A stretch of 64,000 bases of DNA, taken from the NCBI GenBank assembly GCA_965231765.1, contig OZ246887.1:682001-746000 (forward strand), read 5' to 3'. The position numbers were made by a program, and so were the translations under genes. The stretch comes from JAAXHF01 sp963665955 (GTDB taxonomy: Bacteria; Desulfobacterota; Binatia; Bin18). Shown in pieces: positions 25,512 through 32,885 of this stretch. The notes below the pieces were generated by a model, which was given only the letters and a program-made list of their open reading frames with translations, made no database searches and was not told the origin of the DNA. Positions within the stretch are counted from its first letter, which is position 1. Each line of letters begins with the position of its first letter.

Positions 25512-26501
25512 ATGACTGAACCCAAAACGATTTGTATTGCTGGAGCCAGCGGCCTGGTTGGGGCCAATCTCACCAAAGCCGCCTTGGAACGGGGCTACCG
25601 GGTGCGCGGCACCCTCCAGGACAGTGCCGATACCGAGAAAACCCTGCACCTGTATGCCTTACCTAGCGCATCCGAACGGCTGGAGCTGTTGAGCGCGGAG
25701 ATGTCACACCCCGGCGCGTTCGACGCAGCGCTGTCCAACGCGGACGCGGTGTTCATTGCGTGTCTCATTCCCACCTATTTTGGACCAACTGGAACACCTG
25801 CCCGCGAAATGGACGACGACCAAGGGGAGAAAGAAATTGTCATGCCCACGGTCGACGGCTGTCTGAATATTCTGCGATCGGCTCATGAGGCGGGCATCAC
25901 AGACGTCACCATCTGTAGTAGCACCAGCAGTACCAACCCGAAAAATCCGGTCGCCAAGAAAAACGAAATCGACCATTGGTCCGACCGAGCGCATCAGTAC
26001 GCGCAAAAGAAGTATACGTCTGCGGCAAAGACGGTGATGGAAGCGACCGCCATGGGCTTTGCGGACCAGCACAACATCCGGTTATCCATTTTCCTGCCAA
26101 CCCTTATGTTGGGTCCCGCGGTCCTCCCTGAGCATGCGGAACGGGGATTCCAAGGCATGCTGCGACAAATGCTGCAGGGAGGACCGCCTCGTCACGCTAA
26201 GATTCCCAACGACTCCTCTTCCATGATTCACGTGCAAGACTTGGCTTTGTTGTTCTTAGCGGCCTATGAGAACCCGGAAGCGCGTGGCCGTTACTTTGGG
26301 GTCTACGACAGTTGGCACTATAAGGACATCTATGCAGAGCTTAAAAAACTCATGCCCGAAGCGGCCATGCCAGAACCATTAATCGAGCCGCCGCTGCCGC
26401 CGACGGGCTTTGATTTCACGAGGCGAGACAGCTTAGGGGTACCACTCCGGGACGTGCCCACCATTCTCAAAGAAACCGTCGCAAGCCTGAGGAACTGCTA
26501 A
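25512..26501 (+). CDS. extended SDR NAD(P)-dependent reductase/epimerase, copy B
   Basis: Protein identical to 10948-11937: 329 residues, GASGLVG Rossmann motif at residues 8-14 and a Y-x3-K pair in YAQKKYTSAAK. The start follows GGAG at the same spacing. Whether both copies are expressed cannot be judged; the shared 154 bp divergent region means they would have the same promoter. Confidence 0.88.
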   Translation: MTEPKTICIAGASGLVGANLTKAALERGYRVRGTLQDSADTEKTLHLYALPSASERLELLSAEMSHPGAFDAALSNADAVFIACLIPTYFGPTGTPAREMDDDQGEKEIVMPTVDGCLNILRSAHEAGITDVTICSSTSSTNPKNPVAKKNEIDHWSDRAHQYAQKKYTSAAKTVMEATAMGFADQHNIRLSIFLPTLMLGPAVLPEHAERGFQGMLRQMLQGGPPRHAKIPNDSSSMIHVQDLALLFLAAYENPEARGRYFGVYDSWHYKDIYAELKKLMPEAAMPEPLIEPPLPPTGFDFTRRDSLGVPLRDVPTILKETVASLRNC

Positions 26502-26503
26502 TT

Positions 26504-26570
26504 GCTTTGTCAAGTTATTGAAACAGAGCGCGAAACTCATGTCGTGTGAGGACGAAGAAGGCTTCCCCTT
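26504..26570. repeat. truncated right-end-type repeat
   Basis: Counterpart of 10879-10945, starting GCTTTGTCAAGTTATTG directly after the reductase stop. It is cut at 26570, where the ATPase remnant begins. Confidence 0.65.
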
Positions 26571-26705
26571 ACGCGACTGTGGCAGGGGCAGGGGAAGAGG
26601 AAAGCGGCACGAGAATTATTGGCCCCGGTCTACGACTGGTTCACAGAAGGGTTTGAGACGGCGGACTTGCAGGACGCCAAAACCCTATTAGGTGAGTTAG
26701 GGTAA
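26571..26705 (+). pseudogene. C-terminal remnant of an AAA/TPR ATPase gene
   Basis: Forty-four residues, RLWQGQGKRKAARELLAP then VYDWFTEGFETADLQDAKTLL, match the last residues of the intact ATPase at 49601-52753 (LSRLWQQQGKTEEARQLLDP..., WFTEGFETPDIQEAKSLL). The rest of the gene is gone: the frame begins exactly at the edge of the 1.9 kb duplicate. Confidence 0.8.
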
Positions 26706-26738
26706 CTCTGCTAAGACCCGAGGGGAAGGAGAAAGACG

Positions 26739-26990
26739 ATGCAGGAGCGCAATTTCCAGACGATCGAAACCAATGGTGTCCGGCGGCGGACGGTTGTGGA
26801 GGGCAGCGGGCCGCTGGTTATTCTTTTGCACGGGTTTCCACAGTGCTGGTATTTGTGGCGGCATCAGATCGATCCCCTGGTGGCAGCCGGTTTCCAGGCC
26901 GCGGTGCCGGATCAGCGCGGGTATGGCGGCAGCGACTGCCCGCCAGAGGTTGAAGCCTACATGCGATCAACCTGACAAACGATGTTACAG
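26739..26990 (+). pseudogene. epoxide-hydrolase-type alpha/beta hydrolase, 5' fragment
   Basis: A good ribosome site (GGGAAGGAG) and ATG lead into a typical epoxide-hydrolase N-terminus: LVILLHGFPQCWYLWRHQI and VPDQRGYGGSD. The first frame ends at residue 78 just after EAY. The next frames then read DQPD and DVTGIADA in succession, fitting the expected continuation after small frameshifts. The nucleophile region and the whole C-terminal two-thirds are missing. Non-functional. Confidence 0.8.
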
Positions 26991-27120
26991 GCATTGCTGA
27001 CGCAGATTCCGGCCCACGATTTGGCGATTCAATGGGATGTGTGCTGGGAAGTGTTAGAGCTTGAAGGCGTCTTTCCTTGGGCGCTGTCGGAAGATCCATG
27101 GCAGCGTTATGTAGACAAAA
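26982..27120 (+). pseudogene. fragment of a MetE/UROD-like methyltransferase-family protein
   Basis: An open stretch reads IPAHDLAIQWDVCWEVLELEG and on to WQRYVDKI. The phrase IP-x-x-DLAIQWDV is one I know from proteins related to cobalamin-independent methionine synthase. No start or end of such a gene is present. It is squeezed between the epoxide-hydrolase fragment and the reversed BVMO fragment. Confidence 0.45.
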
Positions 27121-27124
27121 TCGA

Positions 27125-27577
27125 GGCAATGAGAAACTGGGCCTGGGCGCGCTGGCCACTCTCCAATTGGATGTCCCAGCGATTGGCCTGTTCGTCGGAG
27201 ACGGCTGAGGTCACATGCGCATTGAATTGGATGTCTCTCCGCAGGTCGAATTTATCGGCGACGTAGTTCAGGTATTTTTCGTTGTCCGGCTGCCCGGAGT
27301 AATGCTCTTTCCAGTCCCATTCTTGCAGCAGTTCTTCCGACCACGAATAGCCGTAGGTCTCGCTCTCGGAATCGAAGCGGCAGCCGGGGTAGCGATTCCA
27401 ATACCAGGTGCCGCCCACGCCGCTGCCATCCTCGTAGCACCGGACCGAGAGTCCGAGCTCACGCAACCGGTACAGTTGATATAAGCCGGATACCCCGGCG
27501 CCGATCACAATTGCGTCAAAGTGCTCGACTATGCCTGTGTCTGCCACCTTCGATGTATATGGTTGAGCATTCGCCAT
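27125..27577 (-). pseudogene. BVMO/FMO 5' fragment
   Basis: About 150 residues of a Baeyer-Villiger-type flavoprotein: GAGVSGLYQLYRLRE (FAD site), GVGGTWYWNRYPGCRFDSES and WKEHYSGQPDNEKYL. The frame breaks at FLIAS, where a full enzyme of about 540 residues would continue. The start at 27577 with AGGAGG upstream is intact, so a short dead-end protein may still be made. It belongs to a different BVMO subgroup from the two intact genes. Confidence 0.8.
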
Positions 27578-27634
27578 AGCCTTCCTCCTTTTGAAATGAG
27601 CCGTCAATAACTGCTGTCATTTGGACGAGAACCC

Positions 27635-28957
27635 TCAGAAGAAGCGGTTCGGTGGGCGCGGCAAGCCGAGATTTTCGCGCAATGTCGCCCCTTCGTATTC
27701 GCGCCGAAAGATTTCGCGCCGCTGCAGTTCCGGCACAACCCGATCGACGAAGTCGTCGAGCCCGGCTGGCAGATAGGGAAACGTGATATTGAAGCCGTCG
27801 CACGCATCGGTCAGCAGCCACTCCTCCATTTGATCGGCTATCATGGACGGCGTACCAACAAACGCCAAACCGCTATAGCCGCCAAGGCGCTGCGCCAATT
27901 GCCGCACGCTCAGATGCTCCCGCTGGGCGAGTGCCACGACCCGCTCCCGTGCACTCTTGCTCGCATTGCTTTCTGGGATCTCGGGCAGTAACCCATCTGG
28001 ATCGAAACCTGATGCATCATGGCCGAGAGCGATCGACAAGGAGGCAATCGCGCTGTCGTAGTGCACCAGACTGTCAAGCCGCGCTCGCTTCTCAAGGGCT
28101 TCGCTAGCGGTCTCACCAACGACGACAAACGCGGCGGGCAACACCTTTAGGTGGTCACGCGAACGACCGATCTTCTCCATACGTCCTTTGACATCCGCGT
28201 AGAAAGCACGAGCGGCGTCGATGTTGTTGCCGGCCGCAAAAATGGCCTCAGCAGTCTCTGCCGCGAGTTGACGACCAGCTTCCGAAGCGCCAGCTTGGAC
28301 AATGACCGGCCAGCCCTGAATAGGTCGTCCGATGTTCAGTGGTCCACGCACTTTGAGGAACTCGCCCTGATGATTTAACACGTGGAGCTTGTCTGGATCA
28401 AAATAGACTCCTGTCTCCACATCCCGAATGAACGCATCGTCCGCCCAGCTGTCCCACAGACCCGTCACAACGTCAAAGAACTCCCGCGCCCGGCGATACC
28501 GGGTGGCATGCTCAACATGTTCCTCACGACCGAAATTCATAGCCTCATGCGGATTGCCCGAGGTCACTACGTTCCAGCCTGCGCGTCCGCCGCTGATGTG
28601 ATCCAGCGAGGCAAATTTGCGCGCGATATGATACGGATCGTTGTAGGTCGTAGAGGCGGTGGCGATAAGTCCCAAATGCTCAGTCACGACAGCGAGTGCG
28701 GGCAGCAGCGTTAAGGGGTCAAAGGAGGTGACGGTTGCGCTACGCTTGAGTCCCTCCATCGGCATATTGAGCACGGCGAGATGATCCGCCATGAAAAAAG
28801 CGTCGAACCGGCCGCGCTCCAGCGTCTGAGCGAAGTATTTTAGGTATTGGAAATTGAAATTGGCATCCGGCCACGCGTCTGGATAGCGCCAAGCGGCGGT
28901 ATGGAGACTGACAGGCCGCATGAACGCGCCCAGTCGCAATGTTCGTGAGTGAGTCAT
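27635..28957 (-). CDS. NtaA/DszA-type flavin monooxygenase
   Basis: A 440-residue LLM-superfamily enzyme of the NtaA/SnaA/DszA branch, which uses reduced FMN from a partner reductase to open rings or cleave C-N or C-S bonds. Diagnostic segments: FMADHLAVLN near residue 55, FDPLTLLPALA, ATASTTYNDPYHIARKFASLDHISGGRAGWNVVTS, and RYRRAREFFDVV. Full length and intact. No flavin reductase gene is nearby. It lies downstream of the esterase/acyl-CoA dehydrogenase group on the same strand, separated by about 290 bp. Substrate unknown. Confidence 0.9.
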   Translation of the reverse strand: MTHSRTLRLGAFMRPVSLHTAAWRYPDAWPDANFNFQYLKYFAQTLERGRFDAFFMADHLAVLNMPMEGLKRSATVTSFDPLTLLPALAVVTEHLGLIATASTTYNDPYHIARKFASLDHISGGRAGWNVVTSGNPHEAMNFGREEHVEHATRYRRAREFFDVVTGLWDSWADDAFIRDVETGVYFDPDKLHVLNHQGEFLKVRGPLNIGRPIQGWPVIVQAGASEAGRQLAAETAEAIFAAGNNIDAARAFYADVKGRMEKIGRSRDHLKVLPAAFVVVGETASEALEKRARLDSLVHYDSAIASLSIALGHDASGFDPDGLLPEIPESNASKSARERVVALAQREHLSVRQLAQRLGGYSGLAFVGTPSMIADQMEEWLLTDACDGFNITFPYLPAGLDDFVDRVVPELQRREIFRREYEGATLRENLGLPRPPNRFF

Positions 28958-29165
28958 ACAAGCTCCCTCCCTTTTCTCTATTCAGAACCCATGGCACCCG
29001 CACCGATCACCACACAATCTGCTTCCAGTTTCCTGTCGGCCATGCTCGAATTCCTCTCGCTGAGACGACTGTCCGCACACGATCTCCCCATGACGATACC
29101 AGACCCCAGCGGTTTAGAAAGAGGCGCAGGTATCGAAGGAGTGAGAATGTTCTGACGTGTTCTTG

Positions 29166-29239
29166 CTGGGAGCGCGGGCGTCTCACCCGCTTCGAGGAAC
29201 GACCAAAATGGTCGTGCACCTAGGGCTCAGCCCCAGGTG
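29166..29239. repeat. pair of REP-like hairpins
   Basis: GGGAGCGCGGGCGTCTCACC with a GCGGG/CCCGC stem (29174-29190), then a GCACCT/AGGTGC hairpin (29214-29239) just before the esterase stop. Neither is followed by a T tract. The first resembles a dispersed repeat I recall from other GC-rich genomes, but this could not be checked. Confidence 0.4.
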
Positions 29240-29250
29240 CATACGCGGCT

Positions 29251-30219
29251 CTAACTATGCAGTATCCGCTTCAACGCCTTATCTCGATCAGCAGCAAAGC
29301 GCTGGGCGATCTCTGCCCCAGGCGCCATACCATCAAAGCCGTGAAAGCCGCCGGGATATACATGCAGTTCGGTCGGCACTCCTGCTGCCAGCAGACGCCG
29401 GGCATAGTCGATATTTTCACCCAGGAATAAGTCGAGGTCGCCCACCGGAATATACGCAGGCGGCAGTCCCGACAAATCAGTCGACCGCGCAGCCGCTGCA
29501 TACGGCGACACATCTGCTCCGCCGGGCTCACGCCCCAGGTACGCACGCCAGCCCATCAGATTGTTTTCCCGCGTCCAGACGTAGGTATCTGGGGCGGTCT
29601 CACTTGCCTGCTCGATATTTCGGTCATCGAGCATCGGATAGATGAGAAGCTGATACGCTAACTCGATTTCCCCCCGGTCACGGGTTAACAGCGCCAGACC
29701 AGCTGCCAGCCCAGCGCCTGCGCTTGCTCCGCCGATGGCAATGCGTGAGGTATCCACCCCAAATTCGTCCGCATGAGCTGCGAACCACTTGAGCGCGGCA
29801 TAACAATCCTCGACCGGTGCGGGATGCGGATGCTCCGGAGCAAGTCGATACTCGACCGACGCGATCACACAGTTGACGGCTTTGGACCAGTGCTTGGCCA
29901 AGAGATCATCTTGCTCGACCGTCCCCACGACATATCCGCCACCATGAATCCACACCAGGGCTGGTAATTTGGCAGGTCGATCCGTTGGCTGATAGATACG
30001 CACAAAGACATCGGGGTCACCCTGAGGGCCTGGCACGTGTCGATCTTCAGCAGTGACTCCCTCGATAATAGGAGCCTTGGCCATCTGCGCCGCCGCCAGT
30101 TCATTCCTCCTCTTCCGGGCGGCTGGAATATCATGCAGGTTAAGCCCGCCGCCCGTCAGACTGAGGAAGGTCTCGAGTGGCCCCGCCAGTTCTGGATCAA
30201 GCCGACTATTCATCGCCAT
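29251..30219 (-). CDS. HSL-family alpha/beta hydrolase (esterase), paralogue
   Basis: A 322-residue esterase aligning along its full length with 3148-4110: the same HGGGYV oxyanion motif, GGASAGAGLAAG nucleophile turn, DLDLFLGEN aspartate region and FHGFD histidine. AGGAGG precedes the first ATG. It follows two acyl-CoA dehydrogenase genes on the same strand (29 bp gap), and the second BVMO lies further upstream. The BVMO-plus-esterase pairing at 3-6 kb is thus repeated here, consistent with ester hydrolysis after Baeyer-Villiger oxidation. Confidence 0.9.
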   Translation of the reverse strand: MAMNSRLDPELAGPLETFLSLTGGGLNLHDIPAARKRRNELAAAQMAKAPIIEGVTAEDRHVPGPQGDPDVFVRIYQPTDRPAKLPALVWIHGGGYVVGTVEQDDLLAKHWSKAVNCVIASVEYRLAPEHPHPAPVEDCYAALKWFAAHADEFGVDTSRIAIGGASAGAGLAAGLALLTRDRGEIELAYQLLIYPMLDDRNIEQASETAPDTYVWTRENNLMGWRAYLGREPGGADVSPYAAAARSTDLSGLPPAYIPVGDLDLFLGENIDYARRLLAAGVPTELHVYPGGFHGFDGMAPGAEIAQRFAADRDKALKRILHS

Positions 30220-30248
30220 TGTGTTCCTCCTGTAGCGGGCAACCTCGC

Positions 30249-31496
30249 CTAATTCTTTCGGACCTCCCGGAACGGGCCGGTGTCGAAGCGGGGCTCCTTC
30301 GGCAGGCCGAGGACGCGCTCAGAGATGATGTTGCGCTGAATCTCGTCCGTACCTCCGGCAATGGAAATAGCCGGCACCGACACTAAAATCTCGGCAATGG
30401 TCCCATCACGCGGACTCTCGGTTCCGGTCAGCAAAGCATCCGCTCCAGTCATCACTGTGTGTACGTGGGCAGCCGCTCGGGCAACATTGCTGGCCGCGAG
30501 CTTGCCGAGCGAACCTTCTGGCCCTTGCGGACGTCCCTGTCGCTGGGCAGCGCGGGCACGGCGCGCGGTCCATTCGGCCGATTTGGCCATGATCATCAGC
30601 TTGGCGATCTCTTGGCGCGTGTGTGGATCGGCGTTTGCACCGGTTTCCTTAGCCCGGTCGAGAACGAGATCAACGCGGCCGGCGCGCTGTGGATACCATG
30701 TATAGGGCTGATTAGCCGTTTCCAGTTCTTTTTGCTCTTCAGCGTGAATCCGTCCCGTGCGGATCCCACCCTTCTTCGATGGTGGTCGCAGTCCATCCGC
30801 CCCACGACGCTCGTGGGCGAGCGTGGTCACCGCCACCTTCCAGCCATCGCCGACACGCCCGACCAGGTTCTCAGCTGGCACTTGTGCGTCAGTGAAAAAC
30901 ACCTGGTTAAACGACGCGTGGCCATTCATCTGTTTGAGCGGCTGGACCTCCACACCCGGCTGCTTTATATCGGCCACAAAACACGATAGGCCCTCATGCT
31001 TGGGCACATCCCAATCCGTACGGGCAACCAAGAGGCCGTGATCGGCATGATGAGCACTCGTTGACCAGACCTTTTCACCGTTGATGAGCCAATAGTCGCC
31101 GTGCAAATCCGCCCGGGTAGTGGCACCGGCAAGATCTGAGCCGCTGCCTGGCTCGCTGAAGAGCTGGCACCAGGTGGCCTCACCGGTCAAAATACGGCGC
31201 AGAAACTTCTCTTTCTGTTGATCTGTTCCGTGCTCAAGGAGTGTTGCCGCCACCAGCAGTCGCACGCCGGATCTCGCCACCCCAACAGCACCGACATTCG
31301 CAAATTCCTCTTCCACCACGCGTACCAGGCCCAGCGGTAACCCCCGGCCGTGCCACGCTTCAGGCCATTGCGGCATACCCCAGCCCGAGTCGACGAGCTT
31401 ATTGCGCCACGCCACCAAGGACATCTCCGAGTTCCAGTTGTCGGCGAGCCACGTTCGGACCTCTGCTCGCACGTCAGCTTCGTTAATCGTACTCAT
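30249..31496 (-). CDS. acyl-CoA dehydrogenase
   Basis: A 415-residue acyl-CoA dehydrogenase. Typical segments: WPEAWHGRG near residue 45, CQLFSEPGSGSDLA (FAD and substrate region), WLINGEKVWSTSAH, and a C-terminal SIAGGTDEIQRNIISERVLGLP. The family introduces a C2-C3 double bond into acyl-CoA with electron-transfer flavoprotein as acceptor. Its start lies three bases after the stop of the next acyl-CoA dehydrogenase, so they are translationally linked; side-by-side pairs of this kind often form heteromeric enzymes acting on bulky acyl-CoAs such as steroid side chains (inference). Confidence 0.9.
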   Translation of the reverse strand: MSTINEADVRAEVRTWLADNWNSEMSLVAWRNKLVDSGWGMPQWPEAWHGRGLPLGLVRVVEEEFANVGAVGVARSGVRLLVAATLLEHGTDQQKEKFLRRILTGEATWCQLFSEPGSGSDLAGATTRADLHGDYWLINGEKVWSTSAHHADHGLLVARTDWDVPKHEGLSCFVADIKQPGVEVQPLKQMNGHASFNQVFFTDAQVPAENLVGRVGDGWKVAVTTLAHERRGADGLRPPSKKGGIRTGRIHAEEQKELETANQPYTWYPQRAGRVDLVLDRAKETGANADPHTRQEIAKLMIMAKSAEWTARRARAAQRQGRPQGPEGSLGKLAASNVARAAAHVHTVMTGADALLTGTESPRDGTIAEILVSVPAISIAGGTDEIQRNIISERVLGLPKEPRFDTGPFREVRKN

Positions 31497-31499
31497 CGC

Positions 31500-32693
31500 T
31501 CACACTCCCCAGCGCTGCACTAAGAGTTCTCGGTGGTAATCCGGCTGGCCAAGAAAGACTTCTGAGCTTTTGGCGCGCTTGAACCACAGATGCGTGTCGT
31601 TCTCCCAGGTAAACCCGATACCACCGTGGATCTGAATCGTTTCGGCTGCAATATGCAGGTACGTTTCCGACGCCGAGGCTTTGGCCAAACACGCCAGCGC
31701 CGGCCACTCGGGGTCGTCAGTCGCGGCCGCTTGTGCTGCATAGTAGGCAGCCGACTTGGCCAGTTCCAGCTCGAGCAACAAGTCGGCGCACTTGTGCTTG
31801 ATCGCCTGAAACGAGCCGATCGTGCGCCCGAACTGCACCCGCAGCTTGGCATACTCTACGGCTGAGTCGAACAACGCCTGGGCACCGCCGACCATTTCGT
31901 TGGCCAGCGCAATGGCCGCTTGGTCCAGCGTACGATCGAGGGCTGTTGCGCCATCCTCCCCGTTGCCAAGGCGCTGCGCCTGCACGCCGTCGAAATCAAT
32001 GCGCGCGAGCTTGCGGGTGGGGTCCATGGATGGCAGCAGGCTCCGGGTCACGCCAGCGGTATCGGCGCTTACCGTAAACAGCGCCAGATCATTATGATCA
32101 TCGCGTCCCGCAGTCCCAGCGACACGGCCAGCGACGACCAGCAGGTCTGCCACATGACCATCCACGACGTAACTTTTCGCTCCATCCAGAGTATAACCTT
32201 CCGCACTGGAAGTCGCGACGAGTTCCATCGACTGCGGCTCCCACTGGCCGCTGGGCTCAGTGACGGCCAGCGCGGCAAGGCGCGCGCCGCTGGCAAGATC
32301 GGGCAGCAAGCTCGATTGCTGGGCTTCGGTCCCGGCGTTCAATATGGCGTTCGTTGCGAGCACCGCCGTGGAGAAATAGGGCGCGCACAGCAAGACCCGG
32401 CCCATCTCCTCCGTAACGATGCACAGCTCGACCATGCCGAACCCCGCGCCGCCGTATTGCTCCGGGATGTGGACCCCGGGCAGCGCGAGTTGTTCGCTCA
32501 GCTGGCGCCAGATTTCAGGATCGTAGCCCTCGGTGGTGTCCATAAGCCGCCGGACCTCGGTTGAGGGCGATTTCTCCTGCAAAAATCGCCGAATCGCCTC
32601 GCGGAATTGTTCTTGCTCATCCGTGAACGCGAACTGGATACGGCGCGCGGGCTCGCCTTGGGATGTGTCTGATACGCTCATTGCTTTTGACAT
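31500..32693 (-). CDS. acyl-CoA dehydrogenase, second subunit
   Basis: A 397-residue acyl-CoA dehydrogenase paralogue, more divergent in its middle (ALAVTEPSGQWEP instead of the classic T-E-P-x-x-GSD). The C-terminus has IQIHGGIGFTWENDTHLWFKRAK. The start at 32693 was chosen because GGAG lies four bases upstream, and nothing before it resembles the family. It is the first gene of the pair; the weaker active-site pattern suits a partner subunit in a heteromeric dehydrogenase. Confidence 0.87.
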   Translation of the reverse strand: MSKAMSVSDTSQGEPARRIQFAFTDEQEQFREAIRRFLQEKSPSTEVRRLMDTTEGYDPEIWRQLSEQLALPGVHIPEQYGGAGFGMVELCIVTEEMGRVLLCAPYFSTAVLATNAILNAGTEAQQSSLLPDLASGARLAALAVTEPSGQWEPQSMELVATSSAEGYTLDGAKSYVVDGHVADLLVVAGRVAGTAGRDDHNDLALFTVSADTAGVTRSLLPSMDPTRKLARIDFDGVQAQRLGNGEDGATALDRTLDQAAIALANEMVGGAQALFDSAVEYAKLRVQFGRTIGSFQAIKHKCADLLLELELAKSAAYYAAQAAATDDPEWPALACLAKASASETYLHIAAETIQIHGGIGFTWENDTHLWFKRAKSSEVFLGQPDYHRELLVQRWGV

Positions 32694-32885
32694 GTTCTCC
32701 GCCACAATTTCTGAGAATGACCGGATGATGCCATGAATTCGTGAGCGCAGCAATGAGCCGAAAAGCCGGGCGACAGGTATCTCAGGCAGGAAGCGAGCAG
32801 TGTCAACACTACTCGCTCAAGACGAGCCTGCAACAGCGGCCCTCAGGACCCATCTGATCTCCATCCCGGCTTCCGATTCACGAGT

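Larger units (their letters stand above)
24671..26570. repeat. 1.9 kb inverted duplicate, copy B
   Basis: Reverse-complement copy of 10879-12778, apparently without differences. On its right it ends inside a right-end-type repeat, which is cut at 63 bp, and joins directly to the tail of a truncated ATPase gene. On its left it abuts a small hairpin. The truncated surroundings suggest this is the derived copy. Confidence 0.97.

Noticed and set aside
24671..26570. Treating copy B as a simple assembly duplication
   Set aside because: Its flanks differ from copy A on both sides and the junctions cut recognisable elements, so a real duplication is more likely, although reads should be checked.
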